Assembly (NCBI RefSeq): GCF_003614435.1
Contig: NZ_CP025546.1
Location: forward strand, 3,720,001 to 3,784,000
Length of the DNA: 64,000 bases
From: Mycobacterium paragordonae
GTDB lineage: Bacteria > Actinomycetota > Actinomycetes > Mycobacteriales > Mycobacteriaceae
Direction of reading: 5' to 3'
The notes under the pieces were generated by a model. The model saw only the letters and a list, made by a program, of their open reading frames with translations, did not search any database and was not told where the DNA came from. Positions 62,583 to 64,000 of the stretch are shown piece after piece. Numbering within the stretch: the stretch's first letter is position 1; each line of letters begins with the position of its first letter. A program made the position numbers and the translations under genes.

Positions 62583-64000
62583 TCAGGGCTCCAGCAGCCG
62601 TATTTCGCCGGTGGCGCCGTCCACTTCGACCAACGCACCTTGCGGCAGTGACCGGGTGGCGCCCTGGACGTCGACCACACACGGGAAGCCGAACTCGCGG
62701 GCGACCACCGCGGCATGCGACATCGGTCCGCCGAGTTCGGTGACCACCGCGGCGGCGTAACAGAACGCGGCCGTGTATCCGACGTCGGTAACCTCGGCCA
62801 CCAGAATTTCGCCGGGTAGCAGGTCGTCGATGGTCTCGGGACGCACGATCCGCACCCGGCCACGCACCCGCCCGCCGCACACGCCGACCCCGCGCAGGGT
62901 GTCCCCGCCGCCCAGGACCACCGGCGCCGATGTAGTGGGCTCCCACTGGCCGCTGAACACGGTCGGCGGGACGACGGCCACCAGCCGGCGCTGCTCGGCG
63001 CGGCGCCGGGCAATCAGGTCGGAAAGGTTGGCGGGCAACGCGTCGAGTTCGTCGACCAACAGGTAGAACACGTCGTCGGCAGCTTGGAACACCCCCGATT
63101 CGGTCAACCGGCGACCATACTCGCGCAGCAGTCCGCGCAACACCCAGATCGCCCGCACCATCCGGTCGCGCCGCACCTCCCGATCACGCAGCTGCCGCGC
63201 CGCCAACAACGCAACCAGCTTGGCGCGCAACGGAATCGGTGCATGACGCGGCTCCGGGGCCGACGGGGCGCTCAACGCCTTGGTGACCATGCGGATCAGC
63301 AACTCGGGATCGTCGGCGTAGCTGGTCGAGAGCATCTCCACCTCGGCCGGGCCGCGGTGGCCCATCAGTGCCAGTTCGCCGAGCACCGCGCGATGAAACT
63401 CCGGCGCCTCCACGGCGAGCTTGTCCAGGCGCTCGCCAGGCTCGGCGAGCACCCGCAGCACGGTCGGATCACGGCGGGCCGCCAGCGCCAGTCGCTGCAT
63501 GGCTTCCACCGATCGGGCGCTGACCAGTTCCGGTCCGGCCGACGGGGCGGTCTCGCGCCCACAGAGCCCGCGCAGCAAGACGTTGAAGGCCGCGCACAGC
63601 ATGAACGATCCCGACGCCAGCAACCAGCCGTGCACCACGTGGTCGCGGGCCAGCAGGATCAGACTCAACAGGCGACGGTCGTCCAGGCGGGTGACGTCGT
63701 CGCCGACGAGTTGCTCGAGCCGTTCGACGTCGCCGCGGTAATCGCCGGTGTCCAGCGGGGATCCCGCGCTCAGCCCGACCAGATTCACGCCGAACACGCC
63801 GATGTTGCGGATGGTGCGCAGGCGCCTGCGGACGGGGTTGGTTTCGGACGGCGGGCGTTCTTCGCCGAAGATCGGGAGCGACGCCATGCTGGGACCGAAG
63901 AACCCGCTGTTGCTGACAATGGTCGCGGGTTTGGCGAACGGCACCGTTTCAGCCATGAAGTGCGCTGAGGTGATAGCGCCGTAAAGCCGGTGAGCGAACA
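62583..64000 (-). CDS. PEP-utilising-enzyme mobile-domain protein (Rv2047c-like), partial
   Basis: The minus-strand frame is open from 62583 to the window edge. ATG 63956 is therefore not necessarily the start, and the residues before it ([14 protein letters not shown]) read as continuing protein. The C-terminal ~80 residues are a PEP-synthase/PPDK phosphohistidine domain ([53 protein letters not shown]), with the phosphorylated His in PMSHAAV. The preceding ~350 residues are helical and lack a complete ATP-grasp. M. tuberculosis Rv2047c (~850 residues, with an N-terminal epimerase-like part) is the likely equivalent. Confidence 0.85.
   Translation of the reverse strand, partial: FAHRLYGAITSAHFMAETVPFAKPATIVSNSGFFGPSMASLPIFGEERPPSETNPVRRRLRTIRNIGVFGVNLVGLSAGSPLDTGDYRGDVERLEQLVGDDVTRLDDRRLLSLILLARDHVVHGWLLASGSFMLCAAFNVLLRGLCGRETAPSAGPELVSARSVEAMQRLALAARRDPTVLRVLAEPGERLDKLAVEAPEFHRAVLGELALMGHRGPAEVEMLSTSYADDPELLIRMVTKALSAPSAPEPRHAPIPLRAKLVALLAARQLRDREVRRDRMVRAIWVLRGLLREYGRRLTESGVFQAADDVFYLLVDELDALPANLSDLIARRRAEQRRLVAVVPPTVFSGQWEPTTSAPVVLGGGDTLRGVGVCGGRVRGRVRIVRPETIDDLLPGEILVAEVTDVGYTAAFCYAAAVVTELGGPMSHAAVVAREFGFPCVVDVQGATRSLPQGALVEVDGATGEIRLLEP

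Overview
The window reads as chromosome of a slow-growing, non-tuberculous Mycobacterium. It is GC-rich with dense, often overlapping genes. It carries three PE_PGRS genes, an MmpS/MmpL pair, a tandem universal-stress-protein/FdxA cluster, an 18-kDa-antigen-type small heat-shock protein and a 13E12-type HNH gene. From about 48.1 kb to the right edge the gene families follow the M. tuberculosis order Rv2038c-Rv2047c (sugar ABC transporter, SnoaL protein, pncA, lipT, lppI, PEP-utilising protein). Extra modules are inserted: ECF41 sigma + DoxX, a DoxX-repeat protein + gluconokinase + kinase-like fusion, and a PE_PGRS gene. M. tuberculosis comparisons are from memory, not from a search. No rRNA, tRNA, insertion sequence, prophage or CRISPR array was seen. 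Layout: 0-5.4 kb holds a partial gene, a TesB thioesterase, a CobW-type GTPase and the transhydrogenase genes, with the alpha subunit as one fused gene. At 5.4-5.9 kb lie three ~105-bp tandem repeats, then a PE_PGRS protein carrying an aspartic-protease domain (PecA type). 7.6-13 kb holds an AAA ATPase and a tetR-mmpS-mmpL efflux/export locus with matching operators in front of tetR and mmpS. 13-18.7 kb holds enzymes including a molybdopterin oxidoreductase, HchA and a DUF6629-like membrane protein. 18.7-27.9 kb holds a PE_PGRS gene, a tightly coupled four-gene operon (enoyl-CoA hydratase, esterase, MDR reductase, TPR protein), a flavoprotein-thioesterase pair and an aldo/keto reductase. 30.1-34.5 kb is a TetR-controlled aromatic ring-cleavage operon (extradiol dioxygenase, FAH-type hydrolase, FAD hydroxylase). 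34.8-42.8 kb is a stress/dormancy island: CsbD, HAD, ChaB-like, DUF1360, flavodoxin, MerR/Hsp18, PAS-ANTAR, two tandem USPs and FdxA. It includes two gene remnants, udgX and an Orn/Lys/Arg decarboxylase. 42.9-48 kb holds an HNH gene and an OsmC-acyl-CoA-dehydrogenase-ECF sigma-anti-sigma operon. 48-64 kb is the pncA neighbourhood. Regulation readable from sequence is the most notable aspect. Six separate genes (hchA, the DUF6629 gene, a small membrane protein, a flavodoxin, a 62-aa protein and a DoxX-repeat protein) share a SigF-like element of the form GTTT-N15/16-GGG(T/A)A(T/C), strong to degenerate, placed exactly nine bases before the start codon. This suggests a leaderless SigF-type regulon in this window. 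Other sites are an ECF41-type promoter (GGTCACC-N16-CGTC) between an ECF41 sigma gene and a divergent doxX, paired TetR operators at two loci, a MerR/HspR-type dyad over the hsp18 transcription start, and DosR-like boxes before fdxA and a USP gene. All functional statements are inference from sequence motifs and family knowledge; nothing was searched or computed beyond reading.
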